A stretch of DNA of 64,000 nucleotides from Alphaproteobacteria bacterium (GCA_022822665.1 JAJEAR010000064.1:124001-188000); one strand, 5' to 3'; positions 1 through 9,892 are shown, counted from the stretch's first letter. Numbers and translations are program-made. Notes: generated by a model not told the origin, from the letters alone.

Positions 1-142
1 ACTGGCCCGGCTGTCGGGCGAAATCGCCCGACAGTCCGAGATGATCGGCTACATCAACGCCTTCTATCTCTACGCGATAACCGCGTTCGCGATCATTCCC
101 CTGATCGCCTTTGTCCGGATGCCGCGCGCGGCCACGACCTGA
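1..142 (+). CDS. C-terminal end of an EmrB/QacA-type (DHA2) MFS drug exporter, 5' truncated
   Basis: Reading from base 2, 46 codons run to a TGA at 140-142. The peptide has a polar stretch (Q-S-E-M-I-G-Y-I-N-A-F) and then one hydrophobic helix (about residues 24-38) ending in P-L-I-A-F-V-R. This pattern is typical of the last helix of 14-TM DHA2 multidrug exporters. The rest of the gene lies left of the window, so length and substrate cannot be judged. It converges on lpxB with only 26 bp between the two stops. The family call rests on a short tail and is tentative. Confidence 0.55.
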   Translation, partial: LARLSGEIARQSEMIGYINAFYLYAITAFAIIPLIAFVRMPRAATT

Positions 143-168
143 CCGTCGGCCGCGCAGACCGTCGCGAC

Positions 169-1326
169 CTACGCGCACCCGTGCCGGTCACTGACGTCGA
201 GCACGGCGCGCGCCGCCGCCCGTGCCGCCCCGTCGGGTACGCCGAGACGCCGGCGCAATTCCAGCGACACCGCCATCTGCCGGGCGCGCACCGCCTCGTC
301 GCCGAGCGCCGCCAGGACCGCGGGCAGGAGCCGGTCGGCCCGGCATTCACCCTGCAGGAACAGCGGGAACAGCGGCTGTTCCAGCACCCGGTTCGGCAGC
401 ACCACCGCAGAGCGGTCAACCAGCATCCAGCCGACCAGCGCCGACATCGGGCTGACCCGGTAGGCGACCACGCTCGGCACCCGCGCGAGCGCGAGTTCCA
501 GTGTCACCGTGCCGGAAGCGGCCAGTGCCGCCGTGCTCGCGGCCATGGCGTCGAGCCCGTGCTCCCGGGTGACGATCACCGGAACCGGCCAGCCGGTGAC
601 ACCGGCGCGCACCTGTTCGGCAACGCTGGTCACCGTCGGGATCACCACGTGCAGTCCCTCGATGCGCCCCGCGAGCCCGGCGACCGTGGCCGCGAACGGA
701 GGCAGCAGCCGGCGGACCTCGCCCGGGCGCGAGCCGGGAAGCACCGCGAGCACCGGTGCCGAAGGCGCAATCCCGTGACGCGCCCGGAACCCCGGGCCGT
801 CGCCTTCCGGTCGCTCGGCGGCAGGATGGCCGGTGAAGGTGCAGCCAAGCCCGTGCGGTTCGAAGTAGCCGGGCTCGAACGGGAACAGCACCAGCAGGTG
901 ATCCAGCATGCGCGCGATCACCCGCGCCCGGCCGGGACGCCACGCCCACACCGTCGGCGCCACCATGTGGATGAGCGGCACCCGGGTGCCCTGGCGGCGC
1001 AGGCGGCCCGCAACCCTGAGCGTGAACGCCTTGGAATCAATGGTTACCAGGGCTGAGGGCTGGCGCGCCACGACATCGGCCACCGTCTCCCGCACCCGCC
1101 CGAGAAGGCGGGGTACATGCGGCAGCAGCTCGAACACCCCCATCACCGCGAGTTCGGAGATCGGAAACAGGCTGTCCAGCCCCTCGCGCCGCATCTGCTC
1201 ACCGCCGATACCGGCGAACCGCACCTCGCCGCCGGTCAGCTCGCGGAGCGCACGCATCAACCCGGCCCCGAGCGCGTCACCCGACGCCTCGCCGGCGATC
1301 AGGTAGAACAGCGGGGGAGCTGTCAC
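169..1326 (-). CDS. lpxB: Lipid-A-disaccharide synthase
   Basis: LpxB condenses UDP-2,3-diacylglucosamine with 2,3-diacylglucosamine-1-phosphate to form the beta-1,6 disaccharide of lipid A at the inner face of the cytoplasmic membrane. The 385-aa length is normal for this GT-B glycosyltransferase. The N terminus has the family motif G-E-x-S-G-D (residues 12-17), and the middle has the P-G-S-R nucleotide-sugar loop followed by E-V-x-R. The start is a GTG that overlaps the lpxI stop (GTGA), so the two genes are probably translationally coupled. It is the last gene of the long minus-strand envelope operon. Confidence 0.96.
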   Translation of the reverse strand: MTAPPLFYLIAGEASGDALGAGLMRALRELTGGEVRFAGIGGEQMRREGLDSLFPISELAVMGVFELLPHVPRLLGRVRETVADVVARQPSALVTIDSKAFTLRVAGRLRRQGTRVPLIHMVAPTVWAWRPGRARVIARMLDHLLVLFPFEPGYFEPHGLGCTFTGHPAAERPEGDGPGFRARHGIAPSAPVLAVLPGSRPGEVRRLLPPFAATVAGLAGRIEGLHVVIPTVTSVAEQVRAGVTGWPVPVIVTREHGLDAMAASTAALAASGTVTLELALARVPSVVAYRVSPMSALVGWMLVDRSAVVLPNRVLEQPLFPLFLQGECRADRLLPAVLAALGDEAVRARQMAVSLELRRRLGVPDGAARAAARAVLDVSDRHGCA

Positions 1327-2150
1327 CGTTCCGGGTCCACCCCGACGAGGAACAGGCCGGCCTCGGTCGCGGCAGCAATCACCTTCTCACGGTCGAGCAG
1401 CACCGTGCCACCCGCCTCGACGGCAATGCCGCTGAACCCGGCGGCGGCCGCTGCCTCGAGGGTCCGGACACCCACCGTCGGCAGATCGACCCGGCGTTCC
1501 TGCCCCGGCTTGCTGGCCTTGACCAGTACGGGGCCACGGCCCGGCCGGCGCAGCGGACCGGTGCGCGCGATCATGGCATCGGTTCCCTCGATCGCCTCGA
1601 GCGCCAGCACGATTCCGTGCTGTACCGCCACGCACTGCCCGACATCGGCGGCTCCCATCAGGCGCAACACCTCCAGTCCGCGGCGAATGTCGGCAATGCC
1701 CTCCGGGTCCGGTTCGGGCCCGGCCATGTGTCCCGACGGAGCAAGGACACCGGCCATCACCTCGTCGAGCCCGATGACCGTGAGCCCGTCGCGCTCGAGC
1801 TCTTCGACAATGATCGACAACAGTCCGTCGTCTCCGAAGGCCCGGCGGCCCGCGCGCAGCAGCATGCCGGATGCCCTCCGGTCGAGCGTCAGCGACGAGA
1901 GCGCAGGACGGCGGACCGGGCCGGCCATCACCACCTCCCGGGCGCCGAACCGGTGGATCGCATCGTGCATCGCCTGGATCTGCCCGAGTTTCAGCCAGAC
2001 GTGCTCGTGGTCCGCGACACCTGCCGGGTCGGTGATGCCGGAAAATGCCACGATCAGGACCTGTCCCCCGCTCGCGCGGTGCGCCGCGGCCAGCCTGCCG
2101 GGCAGGTCGCCGCCTCCGGCAAGAATGGCGAGCGGCGCCGGACTGCTCAC
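1323..2150 (-). CDS. lpxI: UDP-2,3-diacylglucosamine pyrophosphatase LpxI
   Basis: LpxI hydrolyses UDP-2,3-diacylglucosamine to lipid X (2,3-diacylglucosamine-1-phosphate) and UMP. It does the job of LpxH in alphaproteobacteria and some other lineages. The 275-aa protein has the N-terminal loop L-A-G-G-G-D-L-P (residues 9-16) and the C-terminal block K-A-S-K-P-G-Q...D-L-P-T-V-G of the DUF1009/LpxI family. It sits exactly where this family is found, between lpxA and lpxB. Both junctions overlap by 4 bp, and the gene starts with GTG inside the lpxA stop. No LpxH-like phosphoesterase is seen in the window, so this is presumably the working enzyme. Confidence 0.93.
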   Translation of the reverse strand: MSSPAPLAILAGGGDLPGRLAAAHRASGGQVLIVAFSGITDPAGVADHEHVWLKLGQIQAMHDAIHRFGAREVVMAGPVRRPALSSLTLDRRASGMLLRAGRRAFGDDGLLSIIVEELERDGLTVIGLDEVMAGVLAPSGHMAGPEPDPEGIADIRRGLEVLRLMGAADVGQCVAVQHGIVLALEAIEGTDAMIARTGPLRRPGRGPVLVKASKPGQERRVDLPTVGVRTLEAAAAAGFSGIAVEAGGTVLLDREKVIAAATEAGLFLVGVDPER

Positions 2151-2953
2151 GGCGTTCCGGAGACCGGCGGCTGGCAGACCGGACGCGAGGGATCCGAACG
2201 CAGGAACGACAGGATCTCGAGAACCCGCGGATCATCCGGACCGCTGGCCTCGAGCGCGGCGACACGCTCGCGAAGGGCGCCCGGGCCGCGGAACAGCATG
2301 TCGAAGGCGTCCGTCGCCACCTCAATGTCCGCACGTGCGATCCCGCGCCGGCGCATGCCCACGAGGTTCAGTCCGGACAGGGTGCCGCGATGTCCCTTCA
2401 CCGAGCCGTATGGGATCACGTCGCGGTCTACCGCGGTCATGGCGCCCACGATCGCCCGTGCTCCGATGCGTACGAACTGGTGCACGGCGGCGAGTCCACC
2501 GAGGATCGCCTCGTCACCGATGGTGACATGGCCCGCAAGCGCCGCGTTGTTGGCAAGGATCACCCGATCGCCGATCTGGCAGTCGTGCGCCACGTGCACA
2601 CCGACCATGAACAGCCCGCCATCGCCGATCCGGGTCACCATGCCGCCGCCCTCGGTGCCGGTGTGCATGGTGACATGTTCGCGAATGACGTTGTCGCGGC
2701 CGATCTCCAGCCGTGACGGTTCCCCGGCGTATTTCAGGTCCTGCGGCTGCAGGCCGATGGTGGCGAACGGGTAGACGGTGGTGCCCGGGCCGATCACCGT
2801 CAGCCCGTCGACCACGACATGGCTCTTGAGCGTGGCCCCGTCGCCGAGGCGGACATTCGGACCCACAAGGCAGTAGGGACCGATGACCACGCCGGGACCG
2901 ATGGCTGCCGCAGGGTCGACGATGGCGGTCGGATGGACCTCGGTTTCACGCAC
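2147..2953 (-). CDS. lpxA: UDP-N-acetylglucosamine O-acyltransferase
   Basis: LpxA moves a 3-hydroxyacyl chain from acyl-ACP to the 3-OH of UDP-GlcNAc, the first step of lipid A synthesis. The 268-aa sequence is a run of hexapeptide repeats forming a left-handed beta helix over about residues 8-185, followed by a helical tail. The catalytic His is in H-V-A-H-D-C (H123, equivalent to E. coli His125). The reading frame opens with GTG (V-R-E-T-E-V-H-P), 6 bp downstream of fabZ; a GTG start is also used by lpxI and lpxB. Acyl-chain length preference cannot be read by eye. Confidence 0.96.
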   Translation of the reverse strand: MRETEVHPTAIVDPAAAIGPGVVIGPYCLVGPNVRLGDGATLKSHVVVDGLTVIGPGTTVYPFATIGLQPQDLKYAGEPSRLEIGRDNVIREHVTMHTGTEGGGMVTRIGDGGLFMVGVHVAHDCQIGDRVILANNAALAGHVTIGDEAILGGLAAVHQFVRIGARAIVGAMTAVDRDVIPYGSVKGHRGTLSGLNLVGMRRRGIARADIEVATDAFDMLFRGPGALRERVAALEASGPDDPRVLEILSFLRSDPSRPVCQPPVSGTP

Positions 2954-2959
2954 CGATGG

Positions 2960-3421
2960 TCACTCCCTGTCCACCACCATTGCCAGACAGGTCGCCTCGG
3001 CCGCGACCACGTCATCGACCAGCACCTCGCCGGTGAACTTCCAGGCCGAACCGCGCCGGCGCAGCAGCCGGCAATTGATCACCATCCGGTCCCCGGGCAC
3101 CACGGGCTTGCGGAACCGCGCCGACTCCACCGCCATGAAGAACACGAGCTTGCCCTCGGACTCCGGTCCCAGCGTGACCATCACAAGGCAGCTGGCCGTC
3201 TGCGCCATCGCCTCGATGATCATCACCCCCGGCATGACCGGCAGCGCCGGAAAGTGTCCGGCGAAATAGGGCTCGTTGATCGTGACGTTCTTGATCCCGA
3301 CGGCGCTCTCGCCCGGCACCACGTCCCTGACCCGGTCGACCATCAGGAAGGGGTACCGGTGCGGGATGAGCTGCTTGATCCGCGTGATGTCGAGTATCGC
3401 GGAGTCGTCACCCTCAGCCAT
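2960..3421 (-). CDS. fabZ: 3-hydroxyacyl-ACP dehydratase FabZ
   Basis: FabZ dehydrates (3R)-hydroxyacyl-ACP in fatty acid elongation and competes with LpxA/LpxD for the same substrates, which explains its place inside the lipid A cluster. The 153-aa hot-dog-fold protein shows the catalytic motif F-A-G-H-F-P (H56) and the Glu helix [12 protein letters not shown] (E70). The N terminus has [11 protein letters not shown], as in other FabZ proteins. The ATG start lies 8 bp inside the 3' end of lpxD. Confidence 0.97.
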   Translation of the reverse strand: MAEGDDSAILDITRIKQLIPHRYPFLMVDRVRDVVPGESAVGIKNVTINEPYFAGHFPALPVMPGVMIIEAMAQTASCLVMVTLGPESEGKLVFFMAVESARFRKPVVPGDRMVINCRLLRRRGSAWKFTGEVLVDDVVAAEATCLAMVVDRE

Positions 3422-4472
3422 TCGACCCGCCTCCCTTGCCTGGTTTGAGAACCTTCAGGCCGCGCCTGGCCAGTTGCCGCAGGATCGCTGCCGACCGGCG
3501 CCACTCGTCGATCGGGACGGCCGGTGAGCCGCCCACGGCACCGTCAGGCGGAATGTTCCTGTGAACCCCGGCACCGGCTGCGATGCGCGCTCGATCACCG
3601 ATTTCCATGTGTCCGACGATGCCCGCCTGGCCGCCGACGACGACATGATCCCCGAGACGGGTACTGCCGGCGATGCCGACCTGGGCGACAACAATGCAAC
3701 CGCAGCCAAGCTGGACATTGTGCGCCAGGTGAACCTGGTTGTCGAGCATCGACCCGCGCCCGATCCGGGTGTCCGGCCCGGCTCCGCGGTCGATCGTGCA
3801 ATTGGCCCCGATCTCGACATCGTCCCCGATCATCACCCGTCCGAGGTGCGGCATTCTGACCGTGCCGTTGCCGCCGAGGTCGAAGCCGAACCCGTGCTGG
3901 CCGATCCGCGCACCTGGCAGGATCTCGCACCGCTCCCCGACAACACAGTGCGAGAGCGTGACACTGGCGCCGACCCGGGTTTCGCGACCGATCACCACCG
4001 CTTCGCCGATGACAGTGTTGGCGCCGATGAGGCAGTTCTCGCCGATCTCGACCCGTTCGCCGATCACCGCGCCGGGTTCGATGCGGCTGCCTGCGCCGAG
4101 ACTGGCCGAGGCTGCAACCCTGGCACCGGGGCAGATCCCCGGTTCGAACCCGGGTTCGGGGTGGAAGCACCAGCCGAGACGGGCGAAGTTCCGGCGCGGT
4201 GCAGCGGTCACCAGCAACGCCATGTGCGCCGGTGCCCGTGGCACCAGGTCCTCCGGGATAAGACAGGCACCGGCCCCGGACCGGGCCAGCGCGTCGAGAT
4301 AGCGCCGGTTTTCAAGAAAGCTCACGTCGCTCGGCTTCGCAGCCTCGAGCGGCGCCACGTCGTCCACCTTCACCGAGGGGTCCGGGCAGTTGAGCAGCTT
4401 CGACCCGGTGCGGGCCGCCACCTCGGCCAGGCTGAGCGCACCCGCGTGGTGGAAGAAACGGGGATCCGCCAT
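3414..4472 (-). CDS. lpxD: UDP-3-O-(3-hydroxyacyl)glucosamine N-acyltransferase
   Basis: LpxD adds the N-linked 3-hydroxyacyl chain to UDP-3-O-acyl-glucosamine, the third step of lipid A synthesis. The 352-aa length fits the family. An N-terminal uridine-binding domain (about 1-105) is followed by a hexapeptide-repeat helix (about 110-300, with many I-G-x-x-x repeats) and a short C-terminal helical region. The catalytic His is in L-A-H-N-V-Q-L-G. The start ATG is 10 bp from the end of the upstream Skp-like gene, and the 3' end overlaps fabZ. Confidence 0.96.
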   Translation of the reverse strand: MADPRFFHHAGALSLAEVAARTGSKLLNCPDPSVKVDDVAPLEAAKPSDVSFLENRRYLDALARSGAGACLIPEDLVPRAPAHMALLVTAAPRRNFARLGWCFHPEPGFEPGICPGARVAASASLGAGSRIEPGAVIGERVEIGENCLIGANTVIGEAVVIGRETRVGASVTLSHCVVGERCEILPGARIGQHGFGFDLGGNGTVRMPHLGRVMIGDDVEIGANCTIDRGAGPDTRIGRGSMLDNQVHLAHNVQLGCGCIVVAQVGIAGSTRLGDHVVVGGQAGIVGHMEIGDRARIAAGAGVHRNIPPDGAVGGSPAVPIDEWRRSAAILRQLARRGLKVLKPGKGGGSNG

Positions 4473-4482
4473 TGTCGGTCCG

Positions 4483-5112
4483 TCAGTTCTGCGCTTTCTC
4501 GAACGACACCTCGACCGCGGGTATCCTCTCGTTCAGCCGGGCGAGCGCAATCTCCGAGATCTCCAGTGTCTTGACCGCGATGACGATCGAACTGCGAAAC
4601 AGGACCGCACCGGCCCCGGTCTGCTCGGCAATTTCAGCACAGATCCGGTAGAGTTCCTGCTGCACCTGGTTCATCGCGGTATCGTGCGCGGTGCGCAGCT
4701 GCTTGGTGGCCACCGCGGCCTGGCGTTGTGCCTCGCCCGCCCTTTCCTTCAGCTCCTTCATGCGCTGCTGGAAGGCCTCCGCGGTGATGAACTGCCTTTC
4801 GGTGTTGAGCTTGTCCTCGTCGGCCCTGAGCTGCTGTTCAATCCCCGCGAGCCGGGTACGAAACTCCTTTTGCCGCGCATCGATCGCGGCCCTGATCCCC
4901 TTCGCCGCCTCCGATTGCCGAATGACCCAGCCGAAGTCGATCACCGCGATCGGAACCGGCTGCAACGCACCCGGTGCTTCCGGCGCCGACTTTTCCTGCG
5001 CGCGCACCTCACCCGGCAGCAGGAGCGCCACGGCCAGGAACAGGGCGGCGCAGGCGGCACGCAGGCAGCCGCTCCGGGTTTGCCGTGCGGCCGTGCGTTC
5101 TGTCCCCGTCAT
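4483..5112 (-). CDS. skp: Periplasmic OmpH/Skp-family chaperone
   Basis: Skp-type chaperones hold unfolded outer-membrane proteins in the periplasm before delivery to BamA. This 209-aa protein has a signal peptide (hydrophobic core [12 protein letters not shown], cleavage probably after V-R-A). It then has the family beta strand [10 protein letters not shown] and long charged helices with coiled-coil heptads (about residues 70-140). I start it at the ATG at 5112, one base after the bamA stop. An in-frame ATG 45 bp upstream would put extra residues before the signal peptide. It lies between bamA and lpxD, its usual place. Confidence 0.88.
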   Translation of the reverse strand: MTGTERTAARQTRSGCLRAACAALFLAVALLLPGEVRAQEKSAPEAPGALQPVPIAVIDFGWVIRQSEAAKGIRAAIDARQKEFRTRLAGIEQQLRADEDKLNTERQFITAEAFQQRMKELKERAGEAQRQAAVATKQLRTAHDTAMNQVQQELYRICAEIAEQTGAGAVLFRSSIVIAVKTLEISEIALARLNERIPAVEVSFEKAQN

Positions 5113-5113
5113 G

Positions 5114-7399
5114 TCAGAACCGCGAACCGAAGCTGAAACGAACCAATTCGGTTTCATCCTGCTCCTCTTTCAGGATTGCCTCCGCGATGTCGACGCGGAT
5201 CAGGCCAAACGCCGTGCGCCAGGCCACGCCGAACCCGCCGGAGAGCCTGAACGCGGTATTGTCAAACACCTCGTCCCCTTCGGCCTCCACATGCCACAGG
5301 CTGCCGCCATCGGCAAACACCGCCAGCTTGATGCCGAGGTCATCGGGCAACCCGATCGGGAAACTGTATTCCACCGTCCCGGCATAGTAGTTGTTGCCGC
5401 CAAGGGCGTCGCTGGTCAGCGTGTCCCTCGGTCCGAGACCGGATGCCGCGAAGCCACGAATGATGCTGCCGCCGATGAAGAACCGCTCGGCAATGCTGAC
5501 ATCCTCGCCCAGGCCCAGCACGTGGCCGGCCTCGGCGCTCATGCTGAGCACGGAGTCATCGAACACCGGGATGTGGTAGGAGCCGTTGCCGCGAAGCCGC
5601 AACAGCCGGGTGTCGCCGCCGAGACCGGCGACGTCGGTGGACATCGACAGCAGGTAGCCCTCGGTCGGGTCGAGCCGGTTGTCGCGCTTGTCATAGGTGA
5701 GCGACTGGCTGACCTGGGAAGTCGTGGTCGTGCCCTCCTGCTCGATAATGAAGCGGGAGGCATCCGTGTCCACGTTGAGCACCTGGGTCCGCCGGAACTG
5801 GTAGCGGACCGACTGGCGCAGGTCCCTGCCCAGGGTGTAGCCGAACCGTACCCCGCCGCCGGTCTTCTTCTCGTCGAAGGAACTGTCATCCTGCCGGTCC
5901 CGGGTCACGCGGAACAGTTCGACGCCGGCCAGCACGTCCCGGTCGAGGAAGTAGGGCTCGACGAAACCGAGATCGAACTCCTGGGACAGTGCCGAGCCCT
6001 GGACCCGCGCCTTCAGCGTCTGGCCCCGGCCGAGCAGGTTGCGTTCGGTGATCCCGACATCACCGAGCAGGCCGTTCAGCGAGGAATATCCCACCCCGAA
6101 GGACAGTTCGCCGGTCGGCCGTTCGTCGACCTTCAGCCTCAGCTTCATCCGGTCCGGCGCACTGCCCTGCTGGCGTTCGAGCTCGACCGAGTTGAAGAAC
6201 CCGAGGTTGCGGATCCGCCGGTGGGAGTCGCGCAGCCGCGCCGTGTTGTAGGCATCGCCCTCGATCAGCCGCATCTCGCGCCGGATCACCTCGTCAAGCG
6301 TGCGCACGTTGCCCTCGATCTCGATGCGTTCGACGAAAACCCGCTGCCCCTCGCCGATTTCGAAGGTGATGTCGATGCGCCGGTCCTCGCGGTGCCGGTC
6401 GGTCCTGGGGCGGATGTCGACAAAGGCGTATCCGACCTCACCGGCCGCATCGGCCATCTGTGCCGCAACCTCGGTCACCGCGTCGGCATCGTACCAGTCG
6501 TCGGTATCGAAGGTGACCAGGGGGCGGAGCATCTCCTCGGTGACCTGCTTGAGCGCGATGTCGAACCCGATCGCGCCCACGCGGTAGCGCCGGCCCTCGT
6601 CGACCGTGAAGGTGATCACGAAATCCGTGCGATCCGTGGTCAGCTCGGCGACCGCCGAGACCACCTTGAAGTCGGCATAGCCCTCTTCGAGGTAGAAGCG
6701 GCGCAGCAGCTCCCGGTCAACGCCGAGCCGGTCGGGATCATAGGTATCGTTGCTGGTCAGCAACCGCCAGAACGCATATTCGCGGGTCTGGATCACGTCG
6801 CGCAGGTCGGAGTCCGAGAAACTGCGGTTGCCGATGAAGGTGATGCTGCGCACCCGGCTCAACGGTCCCTCGCTGATCTCGAAGACCAGGTCGACCCGGT
6901 TCTGCTCAAGCACGATCACCTTGGGTTCCACCCGGGCGGCAAACCGCCCGCTCAGGCGATAGACATCGAGCAGCCGCTGGACATCCCGCTGAACCTTGGT
7001 GCGAGTGAACACCCGCCTGGGCCGCAGCTGGACCTCGGCCTCGAGAACTTCGTCCTCGATCCGGTCATTGCCCTCGAAGGCGATCCGGTTGATGACCGGG
7101 TTCTCCTTGACCTCGACCACCAGCGTCGCCCCGTCACGACGCACCACCACGTCGGCGAACAGTCCGGTCGCGAACAGGGCCTTCAGGGAGTCGTCGAGCA
7201 GGTCGGGATCGAACGGATCGCCGGGCTCGATCTCGAGGTAGGACAGGACCGTCTGCGGATCGACCCGCTGGGTGCCGTTGACCACGATGTCGTCGACGGT
7301 GTCGGCAACGGCCACGGGAGCCGCAAGAAGAACCCCGGCCACCAGGGCCGCGCACAGCCACCCGCACCGTTTTGGTTCCGCTCCGAATACTTTCAGCAT
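5114..7399 (-). CDS. bamA: Outer-membrane protein assembly factor BamA
   Basis: BamA is the core of the machine that folds beta-barrel proteins into the outer membrane. The 761-aa protein has a signal peptide (about 1-32), five POTRA domains (about 34-430) and a 16-strand barrel domain (about 435-761). The conserved lid-lock motif appears as I-R-G-F, and the chain ends in Phe (F-S-F-G-S-R-F), the outer-membrane targeting signature. It starts 30 bp after rseP. RseP-BamA-Skp order is standard in this class, and coupling with the LPS genes co-ordinates outer-membrane building. Confidence 0.97.
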   Translation of the reverse strand: MLKVFGAEPKRCGWLCAALVAGVLLAAPVAVADTVDDIVVNGTQRVDPQTVLSYLEIEPGDPFDPDLLDDSLKALFATGLFADVVVRRDGATLVVEVKENPVINRIAFEGNDRIEDEVLEAEVQLRPRRVFTRTKVQRDVQRLLDVYRLSGRFAARVEPKVIVLEQNRVDLVFEISEGPLSRVRSITFIGNRSFSDSDLRDVIQTREYAFWRLLTSNDTYDPDRLGVDRELLRRFYLEEGYADFKVVSAVAELTTDRTDFVITFTVDEGRRYRVGAIGFDIALKQVTEEMLRPLVTFDTDDWYDADAVTEVAAQMADAAGEVGYAFVDIRPRTDRHREDRRIDITFEIGEGQRVFVERIEIEGNVRTLDEVIRREMRLIEGDAYNTARLRDSHRRIRNLGFFNSVELERQQGSAPDRMKLRLKVDERPTGELSFGVGYSSLNGLLGDVGITERNLLGRGQTLKARVQGSALSQEFDLGFVEPYFLDRDVLAGVELFRVTRDRQDDSSFDEKKTGGGVRFGYTLGRDLRQSVRYQFRRTQVLNVDTDASRFIIEQEGTTTTSQVSQSLTYDKRDNRLDPTEGYLLSMSTDVAGLGGDTRLLRLRGNGSYHIPVFDDSVLSMSAEAGHVLGLGEDVSIAERFFIGGSIIRGFAASGLGPRDTLTSDALGGNNYYAGTVEYSFPIGLPDDLGIKLAVFADGGSLWHVEAEGDEVFDNTAFRLSGGFGVAWRTAFGLIRVDIAEAILKEEQDETELVRFSFGSRF

Positions 7400-7429
7400 T
7401 GCCTTGTTAGCCTCTGTCCTGTCCGCTTT

Positions 7430-8566
7430 TCAACTGAACAACGAGTGGAAAAAATCGACTACCCGCAACTGAACTATATCGTTCCAGGTCACAAATACCA
7501 TGAGACCGATCACTGTAGTCAAACCGGCGATCGACGCGTATTCCCGAACGCGCTCTCCAAGCGGACGTCCACGCACCGCCTCGGCCAGGTAGAACACAAG
7601 ATGTCCGCCGTCGAGGACCGGGATCGGGAACAGGTTGATCAATCCGAGGTTGATCGACAGCAGGGCGGTAAACCACAACGCCGTTGCCAGTCCGGCTTCC
7701 GCCGCCGATCCGGAGATCTGCGCAATCCTGAGCGGACCGCCGAGTTCCTCGGCACTCCTGCTGCCGGTGATGATCTCGCGGACCGCGGCCAGGGTCTGGA
7801 CGGTGAGCGACCAGGTTTCCGCGGTCGCGATCCACACCGCCGAGAGCGGATCCGAACGCCGGTACTCCACGGTTCCGCCGCGCACGCCGAGCTGGCCGCG
7901 GCTGACCGTGACACCGGCACTGTCGGTACTCTCGACCCGGCGCGGTGTGACGGTCAGCGTGACCCGTTCACCGTCGCGCTCCACGACCAGGACAAGCGGC
8001 CGGCCGGCGCTCGCCGAGACCACCTGCTGCAGGTCACCGAACTGTCCGATCGGCGCCCCGTCGGCCTCGATAACCCGGTCGCCGGCCGCCAGCCCGCCAG
8101 CCTCGGCCGCACTGCCGGATATCACCTCGGAGACGGTCGGTGCGAGCTGGCGCTGTCCCACACTCGCGTACAGGACCGCGAGCACCAGGATCGCGAACAG
8201 GAAATTGGCAGCCGGCCCCGCCGCGACGATGGCAGTGCGCGCACCGAGCGACTTGTGGTGGAACGAGACGTCCCGCTCCTCCTCGCTCATCTCCCCCAGC
8301 CCTTCGCCGGCCGAGCTTGACGGGTCACTGTCACCGAACATCCTGACGTAGCCGCCAAGCGGGATCGCCGAGAACTTCCAGCGGGTTCCCGAACGGGCCG
8401 TCCAGCCGAACAGTTCCGGTCCGAAACCGATCGAGAACACCTCGACCCGCACACCCGCACGCCGGGCAACGGCATAGTGGCCATACTCGTGAACGAACAC
8501 CAGTACCGTCAAAATAATCAGGAATGGCACCAGGTTATCGGTCACGATTGCCAAAAGATCGGTCAC
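7430..8566 (-). CDS. rseP: Site-2 intramembrane metalloprotease RseP
   Basis: RseP cleaves membrane-embedded anti-sigma factors and remnant signal peptides within the membrane. The 378-aa protein has the zinc motif H-E-Y-G-H in its first transmembrane helix (residues 26-30). A PDZ domain follows (about 130-215, with A-G-G-L-A-A-G-D-R-V), and the third metal ligand is in the late motif P-V-L-D-G-G-H. It opens with a GTG. The anti-sigma target is not in the window. Its place between dxr and bamA is the usual one. Confidence 0.95.
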   Translation of the reverse strand: MTDLLAIVTDNLVPFLIILTVLVFVHEYGHYAVARRAGVRVEVFSIGFGPELFGWTARSGTRWKFSAIPLGGYVRMFGDSDPSSSAGEGLGEMSEEERDVSFHHKSLGARTAIVAAGPAANFLFAILVLAVLYASVGQRQLAPTVSEVISGSAAEAGGLAAGDRVIEADGAPIGQFGDLQQVVSASAGRPLVLVVERDGERVTLTVTPRRVESTDSAGVTVSRGQLGVRGGTVEYRRSDPLSAVWIATAETWSLTVQTLAAVREIITGSRSAEELGGPLRIAQISGSAAEAGLATALWFTALLSINLGLINLFPIPVLDGGHLVFYLAEAVRGRPLGERVREYASIAGLTTVIGLMVFVTWNDIVQLRVVDFFHSLFS

Positions 8567-8623
8567 GCTCAGGCCTCTCCGTGCAGGGTGCAGACTGTTC
8601 GGACAGTGCGGATCGTCGACTGT

Positions 8624-9856
8624 TTAGACAGCTACGGGGGGCATGGCAACGGTGCCCGCCGCCAGGCCGGGCCCGACGAGCAGTTCCCGGGCCACGGCGC
8701 GTATCCCGGCATCCAGCTCCTGGATCTCCTCGAGCGATACCGGCGTTGCCGGCTGCTCGCGCGCAAGCATGGTCTCGATCAGGCGGACGATGTCGCAGAA
8801 TCCGATGGCCCGGTCGAGGAAGGCCTGCACCGCAACCTCGTTGACGGTATTGAGCACCAGCGGGAGTGCGCCCCCGGCGCGCAGGGCCGAGCGCGCGAGC
8901 CCGAGTGCCGGAAACCGCGCGTCGTCCGGAGGCTCGAAGGTGAGAGGCCCCGCAGTCACGAGGTCAAGCCGGCATCGCGGAACCGCGATGCGTTCAGGCC
9001 AGGCAAGCGCGTGCGCGATCGGACACGACATGTCTGTCGGCGCCATGTGCGCCAGCACCGAACCGTCGCAATATGACACAAGTCCGTGCACCACCGATTG
9101 CGGATGCACCAGCACCTCGATCTTCGGTTCGGGAAACCCGAACAGGTGATGGGCCTCGATGACCTCGAGGCCCTTGTTCATCATGGTTGCCGAGTCGATG
9201 GAGATTTTCGCGCCCATGCTCCAGTTGGGATGGGCAAGGGCCTGCTCTGGCGTGCATGCGGCCATCTGCCCGATGGAGTGCCTCAGGAACGGCCCGCCTG
9301 ACGCGGTGAGCACGATGCTTCGGATCCGGTCGCGGTTCTGGTCCTCGAACACCTGGAAGATGGCATTGTGCTCGGAGTCCACCGGCAGCAGTGTCGCCCC
9401 GCACCGGGCCGCCTCCTCGATGATGAGCCTCCCGGCGGAGACCAGTGGCTCCTTGTTGGCGATCGCTACCGTCGCGCCGCGTTGCACCGCCGCCATGGTC
9501 GGCCCGAGGCCGGCAATTCCGACAATGGCCGAGACCACCCGGTCCGCCGGACGGCGTGCAGCCTCGTCGAGGCCCGAGCGGCCGGCCGCCACCTCGATCG
9601 GCAGGTCGGACAACGCCTCCCTGAGCTCCGGCCGGCTCCTCTCGTCCCGTATCGCCACGAACCGCGGACGCATCTCGCGGGCCGCCGCGGCCAGCTCCCG
9701 CCAGTTGCTCCCCGCGGTCAGCGCCTCGATCGAGAACCGTCCGGGGTGCTGGCGGACCAGTTCGAGCGTGGTCCGTCCGACCGACCCCGTTGCCCCGAGA
9801 ACGGTCAGGCCCGTGGTCCCGTCTTCCTTCCCGGTTGCCGGCATGCCTGCGCCCAT
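8624..9856 (-). CDS. dxr: 1-deoxy-D-xylulose 5-phosphate reductoisomerase
   Basis: Dxr converts DXP to 2-C-methyl-D-erythritol 4-phosphate with NADPH, the committed step of the MEP isoprenoid pathway. The 410-aa protein shows the N-terminal NADPH fold (L-G-A-T-G-S-V-G), the metal/substrate motif D-S-E-H-N-A-I-F and the flexible active-site loop (S-I-D-S-A-T-M-M-N-K). Two ATGs four codons apart (9856 and 9844) are both possible starts. It sits next to uppS and cdsA, which use isoprenoid and phospholipid precursors. Confidence 0.96.
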   Translation of the reverse strand: MGAGMPATGKEDGTTGLTVLGATGSVGRTTLELVRQHPGRFSIEALTAGSNWRELAAAAREMRPRFVAIRDERSRPELREALSDLPIEVAAGRSGLDEAARRPADRVVSAIVGIAGLGPTMAAVQRGATVAIANKEPLVSAGRLIIEEAARCGATLLPVDSEHNAIFQVFEDQNRDRIRSIVLTASGGPFLRHSIGQMAACTPEQALAHPNWSMGAKISIDSATMMNKGLEVIEAHHLFGFPEPKIEVLVHPQSVVHGLVSYCDGSVLAHMAPTDMSCPIAHALAWPERIAVPRCRLDLVTAGPLTFEPPDDARFPALGLARSALRAGGALPLVLNTVNEVAVQAFLDRAIGFCDIVRLIETMLAREQPATPVSLEEIQELDAGIRAVARELLVGPGLAAGTVAMPPVAV

Positions 9857-9892
9857 CCCCCCGTGCGGGTCATGTTCAGCCCTCGAGCTACT

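Noticed and set aside
4691..8320. A 1209-codon open frame on the plus strand
   Set aside because: It is antisense to skp, bamA and rseP, which have clear family motifs. Long antisense frames are expected at this GC content, and its translation shows no domain.
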